Source: Actinotalea caeni
GTDB taxonomy: Bacteria > Actinomycetota > Actinomycetes > Actinomycetales > Beutenbergiaceae
Length of the DNA stretch: 64,000 nucleotides
Assembly (NCBI RefSeq): GCF_009733795.1
Contig: NZ_WNXX01000001.1
Coordinates: 310,001-374,000 of the forward strand
Reading direction: 5' to 3'
The position numbers and the translations under genes are program-made. The notes below the pieces were generated by a model. The model ran no database searches. It saw only the letters and a list, made by a program, of their open reading frames with translations, and had not been told where the DNA came from. Below are positions 10,408 through 16,988 of the stretch, one piece after another (the first letter of the stretch is position 1; each line of letters begins with the position of its first letter).

Positions 10408-10516
10408 GCAACGGCCCGCGTGGAGCAGGAGTAGCCGACCCCTCGTGGCCCTCGGCGGTGGTGATGTCGGCGAACAGGAACACTCACCTCGGTCATCGGC
10501 CGCTGCCGACCGGTGA
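10328..10516 (+). pseudogene. Truncated 5' copy of the membrane protein gene at 11901
   Basis: The first 27 codons (MDVTTFYALLSATCFTLLGL and the next seven) match the intact gene except for Leu instead of Phe at residue 10. After the repeat ends at 10407 the frame runs into unrelated sequence and stops at 10516. The Shine-Dalgarno and ATG are intact, so a ~62-residue junk peptide with one membrane helix could still be made. It is a product of the duplication rather than a functional gene. Confidence 0.85.
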
Positions 10517-10621
10517 CCACCGTGACGTCGCTGACCGAGACCTGCAGGGGCGACCGGATCGATGACACAGCGTGATCGGTTCGATCCGGTCGGTGGTCGC
10601 CGCGCCCGCGAGGTCGCTCAT
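10410..10621 (-). pseudogene. Frameshifted 5' fragment of an enolase-superfamily sugar-acid dehydratase
   Basis: An ATG at 10621 with a strong AGGAGG site 4-5 nt upstream opens MSDLAGAATTDRIEPITL. The reading then continues in other frames as SDVTVVTGRQRPMTEVSV, FLFADITTAEGHEG and VGYSCSTRAVAA. Joined, these resemble the N-terminal capping domain of mandelate-racemase-subgroup enzymes such as L-talarate/galactarate dehydratase (the VLTGRQKPMTE...LF.EI.T.DGH.G.G.SYSKRA pattern). At least three indels are needed to restore the frame, and the match ends at the repeat boundary at 10408, where the rest of the gene (>300 codons) is missing. The identification rests on pattern memory, not on an alignment. 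Confidence 0.55.
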
Positions 10622-10750
10622 CGAGCCTCCTGACTCAGCGGTCGAGCGTCGTGGGCACGATGCCGGGTGGCTGCGCCGGCGTAGGTTCGACCCGGCCCGG
10701 CCGGCGATCCGGCCGGTGACGAGGACGCGTCCCGGACAGGGGGAGGGCGG

Positions 10751-11077
10751 ATGAGGCCGATCGTCGGCGGCACCGGCGTCGATCAGCAGACCCGCTGCGC
10801 TCACTGGAGCAGCGAGGTCGACGTGGTGGCGATCAGGTTCTGCTGCTGCGGAGCCTTCTACGCCTGCCACACCTGTCACCAGGAGGCCGCCGATCATCCG
10901 GCCGAGGTCTGGCCGCGAGACCGGTTCGACGAGCAGGCGATCCTGTGCGGCGTCTGCGGCAGCACACTCAGCATCGCCGACTACCTGACGGTGACCGCCT
11001 GTCCCTCCTGCGCCGCGCCCTTCAATCCGCGGTGCGCACTGCACGCTCACCTGTACTTCGAGGTGCCCACGTCCTGA
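10751..11077 (+). CDS. CHY zinc-finger protein
   Basis: 108 residues rich in Cys/His: TRCAHW..DVVAIRFCCCGAFYACHTCHQEAADHP, then ILCGVCGSTLSIADYL..CPSCAAPFNPRCALHAHLYFEV. The spacing of the C-x-H, CCG-x-x-Y-x-C-x-x-CH, CG-x-C, CP-x-C and NP-x-C-x-x-H pairs is that of the CHY zinc-finger domain, found in the mitochondrial Hot13 chaperone and in small bacterial proteins. It should bind about three Zn ions; the bacterial role is not established. The ATG at 10751 follows a G-rich stretch (GGAGGG) about 5 nt upstream. It lies in the foreign-looking insert and has atypical codon use. Confidence 0.85.
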   Translation: MRPIVGGTGVDQQTRCAHWSSEVDVVAIRFCCCGAFYACHTCHQEAADHPAEVWPRDRFDEQAILCGVCGSTLSIADYLTVTACPSCAAPFNPRCALHAHLYFEVPTS

Positions 11078-11163
11078 GCAGGGCCGTTTCCTGCTGCACT
11101 GTCGGCTCGACGCTGTCAGGCTGTCCGGACCAACCCTGGGGACCGATCGTGGAGAGGACGAGC

Positions 11164-11508
11164 GTGGCCAGCACCTGGGCGTACCTGTTCGAGCATCCGG
11201 GGACCGATCCGGACGCGGACCGGACGGTGATCGATCGCGACGGGCAGCGGACGCTGCTGGTGCCGGTCCCGTCCGTCGACCAAGCCCCGGAGATCGCCCG
11301 TCGGCTGGCCGACGAGGACGGTGTCGGACTGATCGAGCTCTGTGGCGGTCTCGGTGCCACCGACGCCGGCCAGGTCCGAGCGGCGGTCCCGGACCGGGTG
11401 CCGGTCGGTCACGTCACCTTCGCCGTGGACTCGCTGCTGGCCGGGGCGGCGTACGCGCAGGCGGCCGCTGGCGAGTCGGAGCCGCAGGCTCGATCGGCGG
11501 GGGCGTGA
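11164..11508 (+). CDS. DUF6506-like protein of unknown function
   Basis: 114 residues starting at GTG 11164, with GGAGAGG about 6 nt upstream. The pattern WAYLFEHPGTDPDADRTVID..LLVPVPSVDQAPEIARRLADEDGVGLIELCGGLG..GQVRAAVPDRVPVGHVTFAVDSL matches what I know of small DUF6506-type proteins: an alpha/beta fold with an IELCGGFG motif and a C-terminal VGxVxF strand. No catalytic role is known to me. It is separated from the next gene by 4 bp and probably co-transcribed with it. GAT is used freely for Asp, unlike in the surrounding chromosome. Confidence 0.6.
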   Translation: MASTWAYLFEHPGTDPDADRTVIDRDGQRTLLVPVPSVDQAPEIARRLADEDGVGLIELCGGLGATDAGQVRAAVPDRVPVGHVTFAVDSLLAGAAYAQAAAGESEPQARSAGA

Positions 11509-11512
11509 GACC

Positions 11513-11806
11513 GTGACGATCCTGATGGTGCAGCAGAAGGCGCCGGACTTCGATCGGTGGCGGGAGCACTTCGACGGCCTGGCCGACCAACGCCGGGAAC
11601 GCGGGCTGACCACGCTGCTGGTGGCCAGGGACGCCGGCGACGCCGAGGCGGTGGTGGTGCTGCTCGAGGTCGCCGACCCGGAGCGGATGCGTCAGCATCT
11701 CGGCTCCGCCGAGCTGTCAGGTGCGCACGAGGGTGCTGGTGTGATCCCCGGCTCGACCCGGCTGACGTTGCTGGAGCCGGACGGTCCGCTGCTCGGTACG
11801 GGCTGA
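11513..11806 (+). CDS. Small dimeric alpha/beta-barrel (monooxygenase/cyclase-like) protein
   Basis: 97 residues from GTG 11513, directly after the DUF6506-like gene. The pattern ILMVQQKAPDFDRWREHFDGLADQRRERGL...ARDAGDAEAVVVLLEVADPERMRQHLGSAEL...GVIPGSTRLTLLE is the ferredoxin-like fold of antibiotic-biosynthesis-monooxygenase/cyclase relatives: a strand, the F-x-x-W helix, then VVVLLEV and an R-x-x-x-x-S-x-x-L helix. Such proteins form homodimers and bind small hydrophobic ligands; many lack known activity. Pairing with DUF6506 suggests a shared but unknown role. Confidence 0.6.
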   Translation: MTILMVQQKAPDFDRWREHFDGLADQRRERGLTTLLVARDAGDAEAVVVLLEVADPERMRQHLGSAELSGAHEGAGVIPGSTRLTLLEPDGPLLGTG

Positions 11807-11843
11807 CCGGTCCCCGCGTGCTGAGCCTGTCGACGTAACCTCT

Positions 11844-11980
11844 TGCCGCCGCATCGCGCACGGGTGAACAATCCACGCAGCCTGCACGAGGAGCGGCCCC
11901 ATGGACGTGACCACCTTCTACGCGCTGTTCTCGGCCACCTGCTTCACGCTGCTGGGCCTGTGGTGGGGCGTCGTGCAGCG
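11844..11980 (+). repeat. Right copy of the 137-bp direct repeat
   Basis: Partner of 10271-10407, with three mismatches. This copy leads into the complete membrane protein gene (11901-12428), so the working promoter, ribosome-binding site and start of that gene lie within the repeat. Confidence 0.97.
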
Positions 11981-12428
11981 CCACGAGGACTGGATGCGGG
12001 ACGAGTCCCTGCGCGGCCTGGTCGGCGGCGTCTACGTCTCGTTCCTGCTGCCGGCCCTCATGGGCCTGTTCGCGCAGGTCGGCGGCACCGAGATGCCTGG
12101 GATCTGGCGGGTCAGCTTCGTCGTCGTCGCGGTGATCGGCGTCGTCTCGACGATCCGGCTGCTCCGTTCCCAACGGCACGCCGCCGTCGTGCAGGGTCCG
12201 CTGATGCGCCACCGGTGGCTGGTCGCGGTGATCTACCTCCTGGTCGCCGTCGTGGGCGCCGCCCCGGAGATCGCGACGCCGCTCGGCATCAGGCCGATCC
12301 AGGCCGAGGCGGTGCTGCTCATCCTGCTGATCGTGCTCGCGCACGGTCTCGTCTGGGAGTTCATGATCAGCGCCGCCAAGCGGCGCGAGGAGACGCCTGA
12401 CGCCGTCGGCTCAGGACGGTCGGCCTGA
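11901..12428 (+). CDS. Small integral membrane protein, function unknown
   Basis: 175 residues with four or five predicted membrane helices: about residues 5-25 (FYALFSATCFTLLGLWWGVV), 42-61 (VYVSFLLPALMGLF), 71-88 (VSFVVVAVIGVVSTIRLL), 108-125 (WLVAVIYLLVAVVGAAPE) and 138-158 (AVLLILLIVLAHGLVWEFMI), with a charged C-terminal tail. The ATG has GAGGAG 7 nt upstream. I do not recognise the family. Its 5' end is duplicated 1,573 bp upstream, which identifies this locus as the target of the insertion/duplication. Before that event it would have followed nhaA directly and may have been co-transcribed with it. Confidence 0.8.
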   Translation: MDVTTFYALFSATCFTLLGLWWGVVQRHEDWMRDESLRGLVGGVYVSFLLPALMGLFAQVGGTEMPGIWRVSFVVVAVIGVVSTIRLLRSQRHAAVVQGPLMRHRWLVAVIYLLVAVVGAAPEIATPLGIRPIQAEAVLLILLIVLAHGLVWEFMISAAKRREETPDAVGSGRSA

Positions 12429-12482
12429 CCGGCGCTCGTCGATCATCGTCATCCCTCGAAGCGTCGATGCGACCATGGAGCC

Positions 12483-12794
12483 ATGGACGCCGATCTCGTC
12501 GACGTGCTCAAGGCGCTGAGCAATCCCACCAGGTTGCAGATCATGGCGTGGTTGCGGACGCCGGAGGCGTCGTTCCAGGAGTACGAGCCGATCGCCGACC
12601 GCTCCGAGTTCGGCGTGTGCGTGACACACCTCGCGGCCAAGTCGGGGCTCGCCCAGTCGACGATCTCGACCTACATGACGACGCTCGAGCGCGCGGGGCT
12701 GGTGCGATCCACCCGCGTGGGCAAGTGGACCCACTACCGCAGGGACGACGCACGCATCGCCGCGCTCACCGAGCAGCTCAGGCTCCACATCTAG
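12483..12794 (+). CDS. ArsR/SmtB-family transcriptional regulator
   Basis: 103 residues with a winged helix-turn-helix: DVLKALSNPTRLQIMAWL (helix 1-2), FGVCVTHLAAKSGLAQSTISTYMTTLERAGLV (turn and recognition helix at about 50-78), then the wing STRVGKWTHYRRDD. A single cysteine (Cys45, in GVCVTH) is near the usual sensor position, so it may sense thiol-reactive or quinone compounds rather than use a full metal site. The quinone reductase gene begins 33 bp downstream, behind a palindrome that overlaps its promoter, so this regulator very likely controls that gene. Confidence 0.88.
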   Translation: MDADLVDVLKALSNPTRLQIMAWLRTPEASFQEYEPIADRSEFGVCVTHLAAKSGLAQSTISTYMTTLERAGLVRSTRVGKWTHYRRDDARIAALTEQLRLHI

Positions 12795-12821
12795 TTACAT
12801 ATCGCGAATTGTCGATATGAT
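12795..12821 (+). promoter_or_regulatory. Operator and promoter of the quinone reductase gene
   Basis: A perfect 7-bp inverted repeat CATATCG-N8-CGATATG (12798-12819) overlaps a TATGAT -10 box (12816-12821), and a TTACAT -35-like box lies at 12795-12800 (15-bp spacer). The predicted start point falls on or next to the ATG at 12828, so the mRNA is leaderless. The AT-rich palindrome in GC-rich DNA, between -35 and -10 and just after the ArsR gene, is the likely ArsR binding site and would block the promoter when bound. Confidence 0.65.
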
Positions 12822-12827
12822 GGACGG

Positions 12828-13520
12828 ATGTCCACTCCTCCCGACTCGCCTCCGCGCCGCGCTCTCGTCGTCCACGCCCACCCCGAGCCCGACTCGTTCA
12901 GCTCGGCCCAGGCTGCAGCCGTCACCGCCCGGCTGCGAGCCGACGGGCTGAGCGTCGACCGGATCGACCTGTACGCGGAGGCGTGGGACCCCGTCCTGAC
13001 GCGGCAGCAGTTCGTCGATGTCGGCGACTACTTCAAGCCCCAGGCCGAGCAGGTCCGCGCGGTCGCAGCCGGGACGCTGACCGATCCGGTCAAGACGCAT
13101 CTCGACCAGCTGCTGCGCGCCGACCTGCTCGTGCTGTCGTTCCCGCTGTGGTGGTTCTCGATGCCGGCCGTCATGAAGGGCTGGGTGGATCGGGTCTTCG
13201 CCATGGGCGCCACCTTCGGGGGCGAGCTCGGCATCTTCGCCGAGGGCGGCATGCGCGGCAAGAAGGCCGTGCTGCTCGTGACGACCGGCGGCGTCGAGAG
13301 CGCCTTCGAGGCCGGCGCCGCCGACGGCTACGGCGACATCGACACCTTCCTCTTCCACATCCACCGCGGCATGCTGGAGTTCGTCGGGTACGACGTGCTG
13401 CCCCCGATCATCACCTACGCCCCGGTGCGGCTCGACGACGGCGCACGTGCCGCCGCGCTGGCACGTGCCTGCACGCTGATCACGACCGCCGTGCAGCCGG
13501 AGCCCGCGAGTCCGCGATGA
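12828..13520 (+). CDS. NAD(P)H:quinone oxidoreductase, flavodoxin-like fold (NQO1/KefF/MdaB type)
   Basis: 230 residues. RRALVVHAHPEPDSFSSAQAAAV at the N-terminus is the FMN/FAD phosphate-binding start of the family; LSFPLWWFSMPAVMKGWVDRVFAMGATF (about 104-131) contains the conserved WW.SMPA.(L/M)KGW.DRV signature; LLVTTGG follows. These flavoproteins reduce quinones by two electrons and protect against electrophiles. The gene is preceded by an ArsR-type regulator and its presumed operator, which fits inducible quinone detoxification. Confidence 0.9.
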   Translation: MSTPPDSPPRRALVVHAHPEPDSFSSAQAAAVTARLRADGLSVDRIDLYAEAWDPVLTRQQFVDVGDYFKPQAEQVRAVAAGTLTDPVKTHLDQLLRADLLVLSFPLWWFSMPAVMKGWVDRVFAMGATFGGELGIFAEGGMRGKKAVLLVTTGGVESAFEAGAADGYGDIDTFLFHIHRGMLEFVGYDVLPPIITYAPVRLDDGARAAALARACTLITTAVQPEPASPR

Positions 13521-13549
13521 CGTCGGCGTGCGGTGGCACGATGGCCGGC

Positions 13550-14608
13550 ATGGACCTGCCCGTCATGCCGCCCGTGCTGCCGATGCTCGCGAAGACGGCG
13601 AAGACCATCCCCACCGGCGACTTCGCCTACGAGCCGAAGTGGGACGGGTTCCGCTCGATCATCTTCCGCGACGGCGACGAGGTCGAGATCGGCTCGCGCA
13701 ACACCAAGCCGATGACGCGCTACTTCCCCGACGTCGTCGAGGCGGTCCTGGAGCACCTGCCGCCGCGGTGCGTCGTCGACGGCGAGATCGTCGTCGCGGT
13801 GGGCGACCGGCTGGAGTTCGAGGTGCTGCAGCAGCGCGTGCACCCGGCCGCGAGCCGGGTGCGCAAGCTCGCGGCCGAGACGCCGGCGAGCTTCGTCGCC
13901 TTCGACCTGCTGGCGCTGGGCGACGACGACGTCACCGGGCTTCCGTTCCGCGAGCGCCGCGCCCTGCTGGAGTCCGCGCTGGCCGACGTCCGGGCACCGG
14001 TGCACCTGACCCGGATCACCGACGACCCCGACCTCGCGCAGGAGTGGTTCGAGCAGTTCGAGGGTGCGGGGCTCGACGGCGTGATCGCCAAGCCGGTGGC
14101 CGGCACCTACCAGCCGGACAAGCGGACGATGGTGAAGATCAAGCACCAGCGCACCGCCGACTGCGTCGTCGCCGGTTACCGGGTGCACACCTCGGGACCG
14201 GACGCGATCGGCTCGCTGCTGCTCGGCCTCTACACCGACGAGGGCGAGCTCGCGTCGGTCGGAGTCATCGGGGCCTTCCCGGCCGCGCGCCGCAAGGAGC
14301 TGTTCGCCGAGCTGCAGCCGCTCGTGACGACGTTCGACGACCACCCGTGGGCGTGGGCGCAGCCGGAGTCCGGCACCCGCACCCCGCGCAGCAGCGAGTA
14401 CAGCCGCTGGAACAGCGGCAAGGACCTGTCGTTCGTGCCGCTGCGGCCCGAGCGGGTCGTCGAGGTCCGCTACGAGCACATGCAGGGCAACCGGTTCCGC
14501 CACACCGCGCAGTTCAACCGCTGGCGCCCGGACCGGGACCCGCGCTCCTGCACCTTCGCCCAGCTCGAGGAGCCGGTGTCCTACGACCTGACCGACGTGC
14601 TCGGCTGA
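13550..14608 (+). CDS. ligC: ATP-dependent DNA ligase, LigC type
   Basis: 352 residues: nucleotidyltransferase domain (~1-200) plus OB-fold domain (~210-345). Motif I is YEPKWDGFRS with Lys30 as the AMP-accepting lysine; then SRNTKPMTRYFP (Ia), CVVDGEIVV (III), FVAFDLLALG (IIIa), LDGVIAKP (IV) and MVKIKH (V). The size and lack of fused domains match LigC, a backup/repair ligase of actinobacteria. It may act with the LigD-like polymerase at 7246. The ATG at 13550 is favoured; an in-frame ATG three codons upstream (13541) is possible. The 3' end overlaps the convergent MarR gene by 28 bp. Confidence 0.9.
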   Translation: MDLPVMPPVLPMLAKTAKTIPTGDFAYEPKWDGFRSIIFRDGDEVEIGSRNTKPMTRYFPDVVEAVLEHLPPRCVVDGEIVVAVGDRLEFEVLQQRVHPAASRVRKLAAETPASFVAFDLLALGDDDVTGLPFRERRALLESALADVRAPVHLTRITDDPDLAQEWFEQFEGAGLDGVIAKPVAGTYQPDKRTMVKIKHQRTADCVVAGYRVHTSGPDAIGSLLLGLYTDEGELASVGVIGAFPAARRKELFAELQPLVTTFDDHPWAWAQPESGTRTPRSSEYSRWNSGKDLSFVPLRPERVVEVRYEHMQGNRFRHTAQFNRWRPDRDPRSCTFAQLEEPVSYDLTDVLG

Positions 14609-15072
14609 TCCTGGTCGGCGGTCTCGACGACCGTGCAGGCGTCGAGGTCGTGCTCGGGCGCGGCCCGCGCGGCCTTGACGAGCAGCCGTCGCAGCACCGC
14701 GCGCTCGTCGGGCTCCAGCCCCGCGAGCGTCGCCTCCTCGGCGGCCGCGACCTCGGTGCACAGCGCGGCGAGCGCCTCCTCACCGCGCGGGGTCACCACG
14801 ACCCTGCGCTGCCGCCGGTCGGCAGGGTCCTCCTGCCGCTGCACCAGCCCGGCGGCGACGAGGTCGTCGAGCAGGTACGTCATCACCGTGCGGTCGATGC
14901 CGAGGTGCTGGGCGAGCGCGGCCTGGCTGCGGTGCCGGCCGCTGCTCACCTCGACCAGCGTCTGGTAGCCGCGCGGCCCGTGCGGGAGGTCGGCGAGCAC
15001 GGCGGCGACACGCTCGCGGTGCGCGCGCAGCAGCACCCCCAGCGTCCAGGTCAGATCGGTCTCGTCGCGCAC
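14581..15072 (-). CDS. MarR-family transcriptional regulator
   Basis: 163 residues. Winged helix: GPRGYQTLVEVSSGRHRSQAALAQHLGIDRTVMTYLLDDLVAAGLVQRQEDPADRRQRRVVVTPRGEEAL (about 32-100), with the D-x-R-DRR wing typical of MarR. A C-terminal dimer helix follows, then an unusual ~25-residue polar tail. The start is GTG 15072, six bases after a TAGAAT -10 box, so it is leaderless. It is transcribed divergently from the flavin oxidoreductase pair and probably represses both directions through sites in the intergenic region. Confidence 0.88.
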   Translation of the reverse strand: MRDETDLTWTLGVLLRAHRERVAAVLADLPHGPRGYQTLVEVSSGRHRSQAALAQHLGIDRTVMTYLLDDLVAAGLVQRQEDPADRRQRRVVVTPRGEEALAALCTEVAAAEEATLAGLEPDERAVLRRLLVKAARAAPEHDLDACTVVETADQDQPSTSVRS

Positions 15073-15078
15073 GGGAAC

Positions 15079-15143
15079 ATTCTAGCCGCATTCCGTTGTT
15101 CAGCAGATCGTCTGTCACCTCTATGATCGAACTGACAACGGAA
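15079..15143. promoter_or_regulatory. Divergent promoters with a paired inverted repeat (likely MarR operator)
   Basis: TTCCGTTGT (15091-15099) and its exact reverse complement ACAACGGAA (15135-15143) bracket the rightward promoter, whose -10 is TATGAT (15122-15127). The similarity extends outward as TTCCGTTGT(T)CAG on both arms. The leftward -10 is TAGAAT (plus 15079-15084). Each arm carries the TTG.../...CAA core seen in MarR sites. Binding to the two arms would cover the -35 region and the start point of the flavin-enzyme operon. Confidence 0.55.
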
Positions 15144-15152
15144 AGGTGAGCG

Positions 15153-16988
15153 ATGGAACTCGGTCTCGTGCTCGACGGCTCCCGGCCGCCGTCGGAGCTG
15201 CTGGAGCTCGCGCAGGCCGCCGAGCGGCACCGGCTGGCGATGGTCGTCGTCGACCCCGACGACCTCGACGCTTGGACGCTCGCGGTCTGGATCGCGGGCA
15301 GCACCGACACGATCCCGGTGGTCGTGCCGGCGGAGCCCGACGTGGAGCCGGTCCCCACCGACCCCGCGACGCCGTACCCGCAGGTCGTCGCGCACGCCGC
15401 CCGCAGCGCCGACACGCTCGCGCCCGGTCGCCTCACGCGCACCGAGCCGTTCTGGGTGCGGGCCGAGGCCGGCGCCCCGGCCCCGGCCCTGCGCGACCTC
15501 GCGGGCGCCGACGGCACGGTCGTCGTCGAGGTGGCCGACCCCGAGGAGGTCGCGCGCCTCGCGCGCGAGCTCGGTCTCGACGAGCGGCCGGCGACCCACC
15601 GCTCCCCCGCCGTGCGGGCCCGCCGCCGTCCCGGCATCGACTACGACGGCGTCCCCGCCTCGCTCGCCGAGCGCGCCGTCGAGCCCGGCGACCCGGGCTA
15701 CCAGGCCGTCTCCTCGACCTACCTGCGCGGCGGCGCCCCGGGCCTCGTGCTGCGCCCGCGCACCCCCGAGGAGGTGGCCGACGCGCTCGCGTTCGCCAGC
15801 CGTCACCGCCACCTGCCGCTGGGCGTGCGCAGCGCGGGCCACGGCATCAGCGGGCGCTCGACCAACCGGGGCGGGCTCGTCGTCGACGTGGGCGCGATGG
15901 ACGAGGTCACCGTGATCGACCGGGCGTCGCGCCTCGTGCGCATCGGCCCGGGCGCAACCTGGAAGAAGGTCGCCAGGACGATCGGGCCCCGCGGCTGGGC
16001 CATCACGTCCGGCGACTACGGCGGCGTCGGCGTCGGCGGCCTCGCGACCGCCGGCGGGATCGGGCTGCTGTCGCGCGAGCAGGGCCTCACGATCGACCGC
16101 GTGCGCGCCGTCGAGCTCGTGCTCGCCGACGGGCAGCAGGTGCGGGCGAGCGCGACCGAGAACCCCGACCTGTTCTGGGCGGTGCGCGGTGCCGGTGCGA
16201 GCTTCGGCGTGGCGACCGCGTTCGAGATCGAGGCCGGGCCGGTGAGCCGCGCGGTCGGTTTCGCACAGCTCGTGCTGGTCGTCGACGACATCGCCGACGC
16301 GCTCGTGACGTTCGGCGAGGTCGCCTCGGCCGCCCCGCGCGACACCACCGTGTTCCTCGTGACGGGACGCCCGCAGGGCGGACGCTCGGTCGTCCAGCTG
16401 TTCGGCGTCGTCGACTCCGACGACGGCGAGGTCGTGGTCGAGCGGCTCAACCCGTTCGTCCGGCTGGGCCTGCTGGCCCAGCAGGACGTGCGCCTCGTGC
16501 CGTACGCCGACGCGATCGGGTGGGCGCCCGACGTCGGTCCCGAGGGCCACCACGGGTTCGGCGAGCCAGTCTCCCGCTCGGCCTTCGTCGACGCGGTCAC
16601 GCCCGCGCTCGCGCGCGACGCCGCGGACCTGCTGCGCTCCGGCGCGGTGCACTTCTTCCAGCTGCGCACCATGGGCGGCGCGATCGCCGACGTCGACCCG
16701 CAGGCCACCGCCTTCGCGCACCGGCACGCGGCCTTCAACGTGGCCGCGATGGGCAGCAGCCACGACGCGCTGCGGCCCGGCTGGGAGCGCGTCCGGCAGC
16801 ACGCCGACGGGCTCTACCTCAGCTTCGAGACCGACACCGACCCCGCCCGGCTGGCCGACGCGTTCCCGCCGGACACCCTCGCCCGGCTGCGCGAGCTCAA
16901 GCGTCGTTACGACCCCGAGCAGCTGCTGCGCGACAACTTCGCCATCGACCCCGCGACACCCGTCGCCGCCCAGGAGACCTTGTCATGA
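15153..16988 (+). CDS. FAD-linked (PCMH/berberine-bridge-like) oxidoreductase with an N-terminal luciferase-like remnant
   Basis: 611 residues. From ~175 on it is a BBE-like flavoenzyme: PGLVLRPRTPEEVADALAFA, LGVRSAGHGISGRSTNRGGLVVDV (FAD pyrophosphate loop), IGPGATWKKVARTIGPRG, GVGVGGLATAGGIGLLSREQGLTIDRV, FWAVRGAGASFGVAT, and the C-terminal PERLL-like RRYDPEQLLRDNFAI. The usual covalent-FAD Cys in the GGG region is not obvious. The first ~150 residues (LGLVLDGSRPPSELLELAQAAE..) look like a shortened luciferase-like TIM barrel. The next gene overlaps by 4 bp and is a full luciferase-like enzyme, so the pair probably works together, controlled by MarR. Confidence 0.82.
   Translation: MELGLVLDGSRPPSELLELAQAAERHRLAMVVVDPDDLDAWTLAVWIAGSTDTIPVVVPAEPDVEPVPTDPATPYPQVVAHAARSADTLAPGRLTRTEPFWVRAEAGAPAPALRDLAGADGTVVVEVADPEEVARLARELGLDERPATHRSPAVRARRRPGIDYDGVPASLAERAVEPGDPGYQAVSSTYLRGGAPGLVLRPRTPEEVADALAFASRHRHLPLGVRSAGHGISGRSTNRGGLVVDVGAMDEVTVIDRASRLVRIGPGATWKKVARTIGPRGWAITSGDYGGVGVGGLATAGGIGLLSREQGLTIDRVRAVELVLADGQQVRASATENPDLFWAVRGAGASFGVATAFEIEAGPVSRAVGFAQLVLVVDDIADALVTFGEVASAAPRDTTVFLVTGRPQGGRSVVQLFGVVDSDDGEVVVERLNPFVRLGLLAQQDVRLVPYADAIGWAPDVGPEGHHGFGEPVSRSAFVDAVTPALARDAADLLRSGAVHFFQLRTMGGAIADVDPQATAFAHRHAAFNVAAMGSSHDALRPGWERVRQHADGLYLSFETDTDPARLADAFPPDTLARLRELKRRYDPEQLLRDNFAIDPATPVAAQETLS

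Larger units (their letters stand above)
10408..11843. mobile_element. 1.4-kb foreign-looking insert between direct repeats (no recombinase seen)
   Basis: The segment lies exactly between the two 137-bp repeats and interrupts the natural nhaA-membrane gene junction. It holds a frameshifted enolase-superfamily fragment (minus strand) and three small plus-strand genes. Codon choice differs from the flanks: Asp GAT and Ile/Asp-rich GATC strings are frequent here, while neighbouring genes use GAC almost always. There is no integrase, transposase or terminal inverted repeat, so the class of element is unknown. It may be a remnant of an integration that duplicated the target, or of an unequal duplication. 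Confidence 0.6.

Noticed and set aside
10493-11050. A 185-codon minus-strand frame across the insert
   Set aside because: Most of it is antisense to the CHY zinc-finger gene; only the segment from 10621 downward shows a real (broken) coding signal, reported as a pseudogene.
12795-12827. The AT-rich gap between ArsR and the quinone reductase as a phage or plasmid attachment site
   Set aside because: No second copy and no integrase; the palindrome and promoter boxes explain it better as an operator.
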